NCBI RefSeq assembly: GCF_013694245.2
Contig: NZ_CP059322.2
Location: forward strand, 6,517,001 to 6,581,000
Origin: Micromonospora ferruginea
Lineage (GTDB): Bacteria > Actinomycetota > Actinomycetes > Mycobacteriales > Micromonosporaceae
Reading direction: 5' to 3'
Length of the DNA stretch: 64,000 nt
Shown: positions 27,001-33,544 of the stretch, one piece after another
Layout: each line of letters begins with the position of its first letter
Numbering within the stretch: the stretch's first letter is position 1
Program-made: the position numbers and the translations under genes
Notes under the pieces: generated by a model
Seen by the model: only the letters and a program-made list of their open reading frames with translations
Told to the model about the DNA's origin: nothing
Database searches by the model: none

Positions 27001-29736
27001 GGGAAGAAGAAGAGCCAGTCGGACAACGGCGCGGGCTCCGGCACGCCCAGCAAGAACTTCGCCTACGAGTACGACGTCAACGCCAACCTGGTCAAGATGC
27101 TGGACACCAGCACCGGGGCGGCCATCGACGCCTACGTCGTCTCCTACGACCCGCTCAACCGCGTCGCCAGCGTGGAGGAGAAGAACGGCTCGACGGTCAA
27201 GAACACCACGACCTTCGGGTACGAGCCGAACGACCTGCTCAAGAAGCGCACCCACGACACGCAGATCTCGGAGTACACGTACGAGGCCGAGCGGGACCTG
27301 GCTACCGAGATCAAGAACATGACCTCGCCGACCGATCCGAAGCCCAAGTACACCCGCTACAGCTACACCAAGCGCGGGCAGACGGCGACGGAGACCAAGG
27401 GCAACGGCAACGTCGTCACCACCGACTACTTCCTGAACGGCTCGACCCAGAGTCAGGTGGAGAAGAAGTCCGGCGGTGCGGTGGTCAACCAGCACACCTA
27501 CGAGTACACGGCCAACGGGCAGAAGTCGAAGGACGTCTCGCACAAGCAGAACGCGGACAACCGCACCGCGTACGTCGACACCACGAGCACCTTCACGTAC
27601 GACCCGCAGGACCGCGTCCGGTCGGTGACCAAGACCGGCAGCGGCGCCGGGACCGAGAGCTACGCGCACGACGCCAACAGCAACGTCGTTTCGCAGACCG
27701 TCGGCGGCCTACCCACCACCTTCACCTACGACAAGAACCGGCTGACCACGGCCACCACGAGCGGGGCGTCCGCGTCCTATGCGTACGACCCGTACGGTCG
27801 GCTGAAGACGGTCACCGCCGCCGGCACCACTGTGGAGAGCTACACGTACGACGGGTTCGACCACGTGGTCAGCAACACCAAGAACCCGGGTAGCAAGACC
27901 ACGACCTACAAGTACGACCCGTTGGACCGGCAGGTCGAGCGGACGTACGGCGGCAAGACCACCACGTACGCCTATCTGGGACTGACCGGGGACATCTCCG
28001 CCGAGCTTGAGGGCACCAAGGTCGTCAAGTCCTACCAGCGCGGCCCCGGTGGTGACCTGCTGTCCCAGGTCAAGACCAACACCGACAACAGCCAGGAGGA
28101 CTCGTACGCCGGGTACGACGGCTCCTCCGACATCGGGCAGATCACCGACGACAAGGGCGACGGGCGGGCGACGTACGGCTACACCGCGTACGGCAAGAAC
28201 GACGCCGGTCAGTTCACCGGGGTGGACAAGCCGGACGCGGGCAACCCGGAGAACCCGGACAAGGTCCCGTACAACTCGTACCGGTTCCAGTCCAAGCGCT
28301 TCGACCAGTCCACCGGCGACTACGACATGGGCTTCCGCGACTACGACCCGGGGATCAACCAGTTCCTGTCCCGGGACTCGTACAACGGGGCGCTGGACGA
28401 CCTGGGGCTGGCCGTCGACCCGTACACGGGCAACCGGTACGCGTTCGCCGGTGGTAATCCGATCAGCAACGTGGAGTTGGACGGCCACAACTGGCTCTCG
28501 GATGCCGCCGACGAGGTCGGTGACTTCGTCAAGGACGCCGCCTCGGCGATCGGCTCGGATGCCAAGGGGACTGCCGAGGCCATCGCGCAGGTCGGCTACG
28601 ACACCGCGGTGGGTGGCAACCCGCTGGTCGACAAGGACACCAGTGAGGCGGCGAAGAGCCGGGGCAACGCCCGCGGCGACGCGCTGAAGAAGACGCTGAG
28701 CAACCCCGGCCAGGCCGTTCAGGACTGGGCGGACGGGCTGACCAACGACGTCAAGTCGGGGCATCCCGGCAAGGCGGCCGGTCACCTGCTGTTCGACGCG
28801 TTCAGCATCGCGGCCGGCGGTGGCGGTGGCGGCGCGGCGAAGGGCGCTGCCCGGGCCGGCGCGGGTGACGTCGCCAAGGGCGGCGTACGCACCGGCGCCG
28901 GCAAGGGCGCCTCACGTGCGGGCGGAGACTGCCTGTCTAACAGCTTCGTGCCGGGCACCCAGGTGTTGATGGCCGACGGCAGCACCAAGGCAATCGAGGA
29001 CGTCGCCCTCGGCGACCTGGTGCTGGCCAGCTCCCCGGAGACGGGAGAGACCGCGGCCAAGCCGGTGACCAGGCTGATCGAGGGTGAGGGCCAGCGGGAT
29101 CTGGTAACCGTCACGGTCGACGTGGACGGCGCCGCCGGCGACGAGACTGCCGACATCACCGCGACCGCGGGTCACCCGTTCTGGGTGGATGACGAGCAGC
29201 GGTACATCGAGGCCAGGCAACTGCTCGGCGGTGACCAGGTCATCACCGACGACGGCCGCGAACTGACTGTGGTGCGGACGCGTCAGCGGACCGCGAACGC
29301 CGCGGTCTACAACCTCACCGTCGAGGACATTCACACGTACTATGTGCTCGTTGGCGACAGTCCGGTGTTGGTCCACAACTGTGGGCCGAACCTGCAGGCC
29401 CGCAATGACATGGCAGCTAGCGGTATTCGGCCGGGTAGGAACGGTAAGGCGGAGACGAGTCAAGCTGGGCTGGAATACGACAAGCACCAACTCAATCCGG
29501 GTCAGGTTTCGCCGAAGCGGTTCCTCCCACGCGTCGGCAGTAAGAAAGCTGACCTCGATCAAGCCGGTCAGATGCTGTTGGATGACATTACTTTTCATCC
29601 GCGTGGCGTCGAGGAACCGGTAACTGGCGGTGGATTCAACGGTGGCACGCGAATTGTCCGGCCGGATGGGGTGGGGGCAGTCTTCGATCAAGGTGGCGCA
29701 TTCCAGTACTTCGGCAACTTCAGATATCCAGGATGA
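21070..29736 (+). CDS. Secreted Rhs/YD-repeat polymorphic toxin with Hint domain
   Basis: 2,888 aa. In order: signal peptide (RRLLAAVIAAVLVASGSPAQA), DNRLRE-type adhesive domain (about 325-420), golvesin-like domain (about 432-560), second DNRLRE domain (about 745-935), then the Rhs shell with many YD repeats (about 1070-2400) closing with the Rhs core (GFRDYDPGINQFLSRD and NRYAFAGGNPISNVELDGH, about 2425-2472). A Gly/Ala/Lys-rich linker follows (2473-2620), then a Hint self-cleaving domain from Cys2621 (CLSNSFVPGTQVLMADGS) through TAGHPFWV to VHN2770-Cys2771. The 118-residue tip after the cleavage point is the toxin; it contains YDKHQLNPGQ and GTRIVRPDGVGAVFDQGG, loosely like BECR-fold RNases, but I cannot name it. 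GGAGGA precedes the ATG by 6-7 bases. GC falls in the tip. Confidence 0.93.
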   Translation: MRSRHTRRLLAAVIAAVLVASGSPAQARPPGDGKPAPRPGTVLRPPAAKGRDVPKTPPGPAKVLPSVARPAPAEAMPAPRRVRELADRRTATTKVFQLADGRTQAEVSREPVHYRDGKGRWQDIQPEVTAATTAGFPYAATRNSFVSRFGDRSDRVLSYSTGGHGLTLGLAGDRRDLRPTVKGTRVTYPDAAGDADLVYEVTRSAVKEQIVLAAPPSGPATWSFTLDVDKVRPVPQPDGSVSFHATDREGPALFTMPRPYMYDSADDPDSVVGKKVSYRVSQRVGQQAGRTTVTVTADGDWLRSKDRKYPVVIDPTIKVQPTLSQAQDVMLASGGPDENFDSTWKLSAGASTGGTFRSLTKFDLSKVPANTVLDSAQLEMYFDQTHGGADDASMNFEARRVTSAWTENTATWNSMGSKFAEVGENREQVDEADTAKVTASGEWPGATGTDRAQALNGAYRYNADATTGQTFTWVPRLTETGQYEVFVHYVPGSNRATNAPYTVYYDGGSVVKPVNQTTGSGNGSWVSIGSYAFKAGTTHKVVLGDVANKTVVADGVRFVKRAEVNKPLHQTNAWHSYSVRSIVQGWLADQSTNHGFMIKGTDETNKGGGPRYESGDFSYGGEDDHGPKLVLTWGRPGVALNPVNTVRATGADLSWSTYADPSSSTDDDLLEYQVHASRTQNFMPSAATLVAPVRPGRTTYSDTHATPTPANSASQFGDAYFYMVAARLRDGTVLPAQTQMVRLPKAGQVIKFFTGADDNTLTSAKPTSNWDKLDAGGELQVGNKGSIYGTSRVVLKFPTVTGLPAKTKVINAQVGLWGWYTEGAGIGQQQFQLRGLTRDFSETTSTWNSAQSGVAWTTAGGDAESTVQSTVGSLNGDPGWTNWEAGPLVQRWIDTPSTNKGVLIRQADEAGAEQRMLFLSAEAAEPSLRPRLRVIFTAPNSESTYYAPNTPSRMIPGDQYLVPVTVTNTTASVWSPSDWVLSYHWTRRDGTDVTTAGNQIETPLPSAQAPGGVVTINGTVKAPTSGSDGDRREPYVLKWELRNKTTGQWLSQSAQIDPLDQSVAVEDPTSDQLGLEKFYQYTGGSAGSGASLMVNQFSGNAVVGYNPLANPSRGVSTFVRLTYNSQDTSTSSMGQGWSLSTSSTVRLGSPLQFRGGDATWPQQVAMTDGDGTTHLFNLDKHGSGNPADWRYVQPAGVHLYLQRTNSGDTSQAWTMTRPDRSQFVFDEQGYQSAVQDRNGNQLLFTYERMRVDNRDTSVLRYLTDPDNRRTLSLDYYAAGDSYTAFVNGTKQSLTNLQNPRIIDQVKSITDVSGRTLSFVYSDGGLLREVTDGSGTPEAKVFGFAYDESQGPQNARLTRVTDPRAANTKIAYNDPGDPFQQGKVNAITDRLNKVTYVDYQDPDGSASNAVITTVTDPKGRATESMIDGFGRATRITNAKNQATILGWDADNNVSRLEEANGAISTWRFDQVTGYPLEIKDPEANKNNTSGLRMDYRYGLSGHTAELTDKYSPEGRHWNFGYDAVGNLTSVTDPKGTATSTAGDYTSSYTYDGVGRMLTGTDANDNLTRYADYDPVGYPKTITDPLTKVTKYTYSSIGSVLTVTDPKQHTSTFAYDSLGRPLTRKVPKDAANGVYITTPAPVYDKNDNITQETSPTGAVTTAVYDPLDRPTTVTSPKDTSTSDAPTTKYEYDQVGNVVKLTEPKGVLTAADTLDYTTVYVYDELNRPVEATDALNGRVSIEYDLAGNVVQQNDQRKNATPQSTDYTAKFTYDFNHRIKTSIDAKGNTTGVEYDRDGNPTVSIDQDGNRAQMTYDERSALTEEKVPYQSVSGTTTYRTTKYEYDEVGNLSRQISPRGVESTDDPDDFATVTLYDALNRVREVQQPYDRDDSEFTTAPVTRYSYDDIGNLERISAPPSKGQSTRNDTVQTFFDNGWIRTSQDAGWNITTSYDYDDNGAQTSRKVTGSSGTPRQMNWTYFPDGKKKSQSDNGAGSGTPSKNFAYEYDVNANLVKMLDTSTGAAIDAYVVSYDPLNRVASVEEKNGSTVKNTTTFGYEPNDLLKKRTHDTQISEYTYEAERDLATEIKNMTSPTDPKPKYTRYSYTKRGQTATETKGNGNVVTTDYFLNGSTQSQVEKKSGGAVVNQHTYEYTANGQKSKDVSHKQNADNRTAYVDTTSTFTYDPQDRVRSVTKTGSGAGTESYAHDANSNVVSQTVGGLPTTFTYDKNRLTTATTSGASASYAYDPYGRLKTVTAAGTTVESYTYDGFDHVVSNTKNPGSKTTTYKYDPLDRQVERTYGGKTTTYAYLGLTGDISAELEGTKVVKSYQRGPGGDLLSQVKTNTDNSQEDSYAGYDGSSDIGQITDDKGDGRATYGYTAYGKNDAGQFTGVDKPDAGNPENPDKVPYNSYRFQSKRFDQSTGDYDMGFRDYDPGINQFLSRDSYNGALDDLGLAVDPYTGNRYAFAGGNPISNVELDGHNWLSDAADEVGDFVKDAASAIGSDAKGTAEAIAQVGYDTAVGGNPLVDKDTSEAAKSRGNARGDALKKTLSNPGQAVQDWADGLTNDVKSGHPGKAAGHLLFDAFSIAAGGGGGGAAKGAARAGAGDVAKGGVRTGAGKGASRAGGDCLSNSFVPGTQVLMADGSTKAIEDVALGDLVLASSPETGETAAKPVTRLIEGEGQRDLVTVTVDVDGAAGDETADITATAGHPFWVDDEQRYIEARQLLGGDQVITDDGRELTVVRTRQRTANAAVYNLTVEDIHTYYVLVGDSPVLVHNCGPNLQARNDMAASGIRPGRNGKAETSQAGLEYDKHQLNPGQVSPKRFLPRVGSKKADLDQAGQMLLDDITFHPRGVEEPVTGGGFNGGTRIVRPDGVGAVFDQGGAFQYFGNFRYPG

Positions 29737-30299
29737 GTATGCTGATCTTGAAAACATGTGCGGAGTTGTTGACGGAGATCAAGCAACGAATCATTGGAGC
29801 GAGCATCCTTCGAGTCGTCTATCGACAAACCGAACACGGCGGGTTGACTCTTCCGCCGCTCGGTTCAGCCCATGAGGTGGATTTGGAGGTCGCTCTAACG
29901 CTCTCGTCAGGTGCTTTCGTAGTGGCCTGGGGAAGAGAGGATCTAACAGAAGGACTTGATATCGGCTGGGAGGAGCTGGCAGATTCGGAGGGAGTGGCCG
30001 CTGTTCCCGTAAGCGACGGCGAGAGTTGGCCGAGACTCATCGGACGTACGATCACCGACGTGCACGCGAGTTGGCAGGTGAGTGAGGCCGGCTGTCCTGA
30101 GAGTATGTGGTCCATGCGAGTGTCCTTCGGCCCTGAGCTGCATGTGGTGATCGCTTTGGGTGAACTCGACGAACTGGGTCGGCCGACCTACCATCCGGAC
30201 TCTCTGCTGCTGTTGTTCGATGAGAGCATGGCCCGGTCCTATCGGCCGTCGGGCTCTTCTTCGAGTGCTTGGGGCGGCGGATCGCTTCTCGGTGTGTGA
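29733..30299 (+). CDS. Probable immunity protein for the Rhs toxin
   Basis: 188 aa, cytoplasmic, no signal peptide. The ATG overlaps the toxin stop by 4 bases (ATGA), the normal toxin-immunity arrangement. Sequence features: an N-terminal helix (LLTEIKQRIIGASILRVVY), alternating strands with acidic residues, SWPRLIGRTITDVHASWQ, SMRVSFGPELHVVIALGE and a final LLLLFDES. The pattern recalls small actinobacterial proteins found next to Rhs genes, but I do not recognise a named family. GC is clearly lower than in the flanking housekeeping genes, consistent with exchange of the tip and immunity cassette. Confidence 0.75.
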   Translation: MSMLILKTCAELLTEIKQRIIGASILRVVYRQTEHGGLTLPPLGSAHEVDLEVALTLSSGAFVVAWGREDLTEGLDIGWEELADSEGVAAVPVSDGESWPRLIGRTITDVHASWQVSEAGCPESMWSMRVSFGPELHVVIALGELDELGRPTYHPDSLLLLFDESMARSYRPSGSSSSAWGGGSLLGV

Positions 30300-30311
30300 T
30301 TCTTTGCAGAT

Positions 30312-30346
30312 GGTGGAGGCGTCCAAAGGTTTCGGGCGCCTCCACC
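30312..30346 (+). terminator. Hairpin terminator after the immunity gene
   Basis: Arms GGTGGAGGCGTCC (30312-30324) and GGGCGCCTCCACC (30334-30346) pair over 13 bases with one wobble, with a 9-base loop. It closes the toxin-immunity unit. Bases 30347-30491 hold no convincing gene. Confidence 0.7.
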
Positions 30347-30491
30347 GGTCACCTGATGAGCAACCGGTCGTCCCAGCGACAAGATGTATTTCCAACGGCG
30401 CGAGACGTCAATGAGTTCGCGGAGGACGCCGCCGCGTGGGAGGTCGAAGGCGTCGGGGGTGGGCGAAGGCGCCTTTGCCGGCACGCTGTAG

Positions 30492-31066
30492 GTGGCACTC
30501 GCCAGAGCCAAGGGGGCTCGCCCAGGCGACCTGCTTGATACCCAGTGGCAGTTGCTGGAGGTAGACCGGCTCGGGATGATGGGATCGGTCGACTTCTACC
30601 GATGGAACACCAGGGTCGGGGGATCGGGGCAGAGTTGGCTGAGTCGAAGATTGTTCGCGGTTCGCTGCCGTTCTCCATGCCCGGCGTGGTCAGGCCCTGG
30701 GCGATCTCGGTGGGTCACAGCAAACTCCTCGTGCGGGTGCTCGTGGGTGACCCGGAAGGGGACGAGCCGCTCAGGGTGGTCGATGTTCTCTTCCAGGATG
30801 TCTCGCGGATCTGCCTCTCTGATCAGAGCGCTGCTCTCGAACTGAGGTCGGCGCCGGAGCCCGTGAAGGCCGTTGAGATGGTGCGATTGGGCGCGAACTG
30901 GGATGAATCACCGATGTGGCTGATTTCCCCCGATAAGCACAGCGAGTACGTGGTGGCCGGACGGGTCTATTGGGCTGAAGTCGCGATACGTCCAGGCATG
31001 TCGAGTCCGCTTCTCGAAGAGTCCCCTGACATGCGCAGCTTTGTCGGCGACCGCTACTTCGCCTGA
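30492..31066 (+). pseudogene. Frameshifted small protein, possible orphan immunity gene
   Basis: Two overlapping frames join into one plausible protein: the first (30492 onward) ends its sensible part with LLDTQWQLLEVDRLGMMG and VDFYRWNTR, and the second continues with IGAELAESKIVRGSLPFSMP up to the stop at 31066. The switch lies in a G-rich stretch near 30613-30627 and needs one base change. The acidic, mixed alpha/beta composition, lower GC and place behind an Rhs module suggest a degraded immunity protein from an earlier toxin tip. No family is recognised. If the sequence has an error there, it could be an intact gene of about 190 residues. Confidence 0.4.
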
Positions 31067-31088
31067 GGCGTACCTGTTCTGGGTCGCT

Positions 31089-31898
31089 TCAGGACGCCGC
31101 CGCCACCGGTCCGTCGGCCCGGGCTGCGGGGGTCGGGCGGCGGGTCAGCACCCGCGGTCCGGCCTCGGTGACCGCGACCGTGTGTTCGGAGTGGGCGGTG
31201 CGGGAGCCGTCGGCGGAGCGGATCGTCCAGCCGTCGTCGTCGACCCGGATCTCGTCGGTGGAGCGGCACAGCCAGGGCTCGATGGCGATGGTGAGGCCGG
31301 GGGTGAGCTTCATGCCCCGGCCGGGCCGGCCGCTGTTGGCGACGTGCGGGGCCTCGTGCATGGTGCGACCGATGCCGTGGCCGCCGAACTCGCCGTTGAC
31401 GCGGTAGCCGTAGGAGTGGGCGACCTCGCCGATCGCGGCCGAGACGTCACCGAGCCGGCCGCCGGGCTGGGTGGCGGCGATGCCGGCTTCCAGCGCGACC
31501 TCGGTGGCCTCGATCAGTGTCAGGTCGGCCGGGTCGGGGGTCCCGACCACGAAGGAGAGCGCGGAGTCGGCGGCCCAGCCGTCGATCGTGACCGCCATGT
31601 CGATGCTGAGCAGGTCGCCGTCGCGCAGCACGTAGTCGTGCGGCAGGCCGTGCAGCACCGCGTCGTTGACCGACAGGCAGAGCACGTTGCGGAACGGGCC
31701 GCGGCCGAACGAGGGGGAGTAGTCCCAGTAGCAGGATTCGGCACCACGTTCGGCGATCCGGCGGCGGGCGTGGTGCTCGATGTCCATCAGGTTGACGCCG
31801 ACGGCGGCGACGCCGCTCAGTTCGGCGAGCAGTTCCCCGACGAACTGGCCGGTCACCGCCATCCGGTCGATCTCGGTGGTGGACTTGAGCTCAATCAC
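31089..31898 (-). CDS. map: Type I methionine aminopeptidase
   Basis: 269 aa. Removes the initiator Met from new proteins. The metal ligands are visible: the two Asp in SIDMAVTIDGWAADSAL, His in GHGIGRTMHEAP, Glu in TIAIEPWL and Glu in HSEHTVAV. The sequence starts with a short helical MAP N-terminus (KSTTEIDRMAVTGQFVGELL) and has no zinc-finger extension. The open frame runs to 31967, but the start is GTG 31898: a TATAAA box lies six bases before it, with no ribosome binding site, indicating a leaderless message. It faces away from an HTH gene 53 bases off. Actinomycetes often carry extra map copies; this may be such a second copy. Confidence 0.9.
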   Translation of the reverse strand: MIELKSTTEIDRMAVTGQFVGELLAELSGVAAVGVNLMDIEHHARRRIAERGAESCYWDYSPSFGRGPFRNVLCLSVNDAVLHGLPHDYVLRDGDLLSIDMAVTIDGWAADSALSFVVGTPDPADLTLIEATEVALEAGIAATQPGGRLGDVSAAIGEVAHSYGYRVNGEFGGHGIGRTMHEAPHVANSGRPGRGMKLTPGLTIAIEPWLCRSTDEIRVDDDGWTIRSADGSRTAHSEHTVAVTEAGPRVLTRRPTPAARADGPVAAAS

Positions 31899-31951
31899 GG
31901 TATTTTTATACCACGCCGTGTCGGGCCGCCTCGAAGGGATATCCTGCTGCC
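31899..31951. promoter_or_regulatory. Divergent leaderless promoters of map and xre
   Basis: The whole 53-base gap holds two opposed -10 boxes. On the minus strand, TATAAA lies six bases before the map GTG, within the small palindrome GGTATAAAAATACC. On the plus strand, TATCCT (31940-31945) lies six bases before the xre ATG. Neither gene has a ribosome binding site, so repression by the HTH protein here would affect both. Confidence 0.6.
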
Positions 31952-32218
31952 ATGGTTCGCCAGCCACTGACGCCCGAACAGATCGCCGCCGGCCGGCGTC
32001 TCGGCACCGCCCTGCGGTCCGCGCGGGCCGGCCGCAGCCTCGTCGAGGTGGCGCTGGCGGCCGGCATCTCCCCGGAGACGCTACGCAAGATCGAGGCGGG
32101 TCGGCTGCCCGCGCCGGCGTTCGGCACCGTGGTCGGCCTCAGCCGGGCCCTCGACGTCCCGCTCGCCGAGTTGGCCGACGTCTGGTCGGCCGACGTGCCC
32201 GCCCGCCAGGCGTCCTGA
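31952..32218 (+). CDS. XRE-family helix-turn-helix regulator
   Basis: 88 aa, essentially one HTH_XRE domain: GRRLGTALRSARAGRSLVEV, recognition segment AGISPETLRKIEAGRLPAP, then LSRALDVPLAELADVW. It has no ligand domain, as in small repressors. It is transcribed away from map across 53 bases and probably controls that shared region and itself. A GC-rich intergenic stretch follows (32219-32356) with a possible hairpin, GGGGGTAGGGCCAGCACCACCCC being read in two overlapping halves, and no gene. Confidence 0.88.
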   Translation: MVRQPLTPEQIAAGRRLGTALRSARAGRSLVEVALAAGISPETLRKIEAGRLPAPAFGTVVGLSRALDVPLAELADVWSADVPARQAS

Positions 32219-32356
32219 CCGCCTTGGGCGGCCGGGGGTAGGGCCAGCACCACCCCGGACAAGGGGGCTGACGGGATTACCCAGCGCTACTCCTCTCGCC
32301 AAGATTGGTGACGGAGAGTCGCCTACCGGAGCGCGGCTCGCGGCACCGGGGGCGAC

Positions 32357-33409
32357 ATGAGTTCATCGACGTTGACAGCACCGAACGCCCGGCGCGGCAG
32401 CGACTACGCGCGCCTGTCCCGCCGGGTCGCCGAGGCGGGGCTGTTCGACCGGCGGCCCGGCCGGTACGCGATCCGCATCGCGCTCACCCTGGGCGCCTTC
32501 CTGGCCGGGTGGGCGCTGGTGGTGGCCGTCGGCGACTCCTGGTGGCAGCTCCCGATGGCGGTCGTGATGGCGGTGGCCACCACCCAGGTCGCGTTCCTCG
32601 GGCACGACGCCGGGCACCGGCAGATGTTCCGCCGGCGCGGGCCGAGCGAGGCGGCCGGGCTGGTCGCCGGCAACCTCGCCGTGGGGCTCAGCTACGGCTG
32701 GTGGGTGGACAAGCACAACCGGCACCACGCCAACCCGAACCACGCCGACGAGGACCCGGACGTCGGCGCGGGCGCGCTGGTCTGGACGTACGAGCAGGCG
32801 ATGGCGACCCGTGGCCTGGGCCGCTGGATGGCCCGCCGGCAGGCGTGGCTGTTCTTCCCGATGCTGCTGCTGGAGGGGCTGGCGCTGCACGTGGCGAGCG
32901 TCCGGGCGCTGACCGGCCGCGAGCCGGACGGCCGGTGGCGCGTCCCGATGCGGCACCGGGGGGTGGAGGCGCTGCTGCTCGCGGCGCACGGCGCCGGCTA
33001 CGTCGGCCTGCTCCTGGCGGTGATGTCACCGGGCAAGGCGCTGCTCTTCGCGGCCGTGCACCAGGGACTGTGGGGCCTCTACATGGGGTGCGCGTTCGCC
33101 CCCAACCACAAGGGCATGCCGATGCCCACCGCCGACGACGGGCTCGACTACCTGCGCAAGCAGGTGCTCACCGCCCGCAACGTGCGCGGCGGCCGGTTCG
33201 TCGACCTGGCGCTGGGCGGCCTCAACTACCAGATCGAGCACCACCTGTTCCCGAACCTGCCCCGCGCCAACCTGCGCCGGGCCCAGCCACTGGTCCGGGC
33301 GTACTGCGCCGAGCAGGGCGTCCCGTACGCGGAGACCGGGCTGGTCGAGTCGTACCGGCAGGCGCTGGCGCACCTGCACGACGTGGGGCGACCGCTGCGC
33401 GCGGGCTGA
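32357..33409 (+). CDS. Membrane fatty acid (acyl-CoA) desaturase
   Basis: 350 aa. The three histidine boxes of membrane di-iron desaturases are present: GHDAGH (about residue 80), HNRHH (about 119) and QIEHH (about 293). Membrane helices surround them (IALTLGAFLAGWALVVAV, LPMAVVMAVATTQVAFL, GVEALLLAAHGAGYVGLLLAV). This places it in the DesA3/linoleoyl-CoA desaturase-like group, introducing a double bond into acyl chains to tune membrane fluidity. GGGGGCGAC precedes the ATG. It is a single-gene unit with no adjacent reductase, so electrons must come from an oxidoreductase elsewhere. Confidence 0.92.
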   Translation: MSSSTLTAPNARRGSDYARLSRRVAEAGLFDRRPGRYAIRIALTLGAFLAGWALVVAVGDSWWQLPMAVVMAVATTQVAFLGHDAGHRQMFRRRGPSEAAGLVAGNLAVGLSYGWWVDKHNRHHANPNHADEDPDVGAGALVWTYEQAMATRGLGRWMARRQAWLFFPMLLLEGLALHVASVRALTGREPDGRWRVPMRHRGVEALLLAAHGAGYVGLLLAVMSPGKALLFAAVHQGLWGLYMGCAFAPNHKGMPMPTADDGLDYLRKQVLTARNVRGGRFVDLALGGLNYQIEHHLFPNLPRANLRRAQPLVRAYCAEQGVPYAETGLVESYRQALAHLHDVGRPLRAG

Positions 33410-33493
33410 GCGCGGCGGGCCGGGCGGGGGCGTCGGGGGGACGTCCCCGCCCGGTGTGGGTGTGCGCCGGAGGCCGCCGGCGAGGGCGGCCGG

Positions 33494-33505
33494 TAGGGTC
33501 GTCGC
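33494..33505 (+). promoter_or_regulatory. Leaderless-type -10 box before a 12-codon ORF
   Basis: TAGGGT (33494-33499) and six bases lead directly to the ATG at 33506. The layout is the same as for cutA and DUF6412. Confidence 0.55.
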
Positions 33506-33544
33506 ATGGTGGACGGGCGCGACATGGTGCGGAGCGCGGCATGA
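33506..33544 (+). CDS. Tiny leader ORF (12 aa) coupled to the FHA gene
   Basis: The ORF reads MVDGRDMVRSAA and stops in the ATGA that starts the FHA gene at 33541. It has a leaderless-type -10 box in front and contains the GGAG that serves the downstream start. Translation of the peptide could deliver ribosomes to the FHA start. The peptide itself may have no function. Confidence 0.45.
   Translation: MVDGRDMVRSAA

Noticed and set aside
23566..27669. 1,367-residue minus-strand ORF
   Set aside because: Valine/Arg/Gly-rich shadow of the Rhs repeats.
25000..28000. DNA tandem repeat or CRISPR-like array
   Set aside because: The periodicity comes from diverged YD repeats at the protein level, with no constant repeat and spacer units.
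28930..29383. Intein in the Rhs protein
   Set aside because: The Hint domain is followed only by a short tip and lacks a homing endonuclease and a real C-extein; it fits a toxin-releasing Hint domain instead.
30239..30511. 90-residue minus-strand ORF between the immunity gene and the relic
   Set aside because: No ribosome binding site or recognisable family, and it runs through the terminator hairpin.
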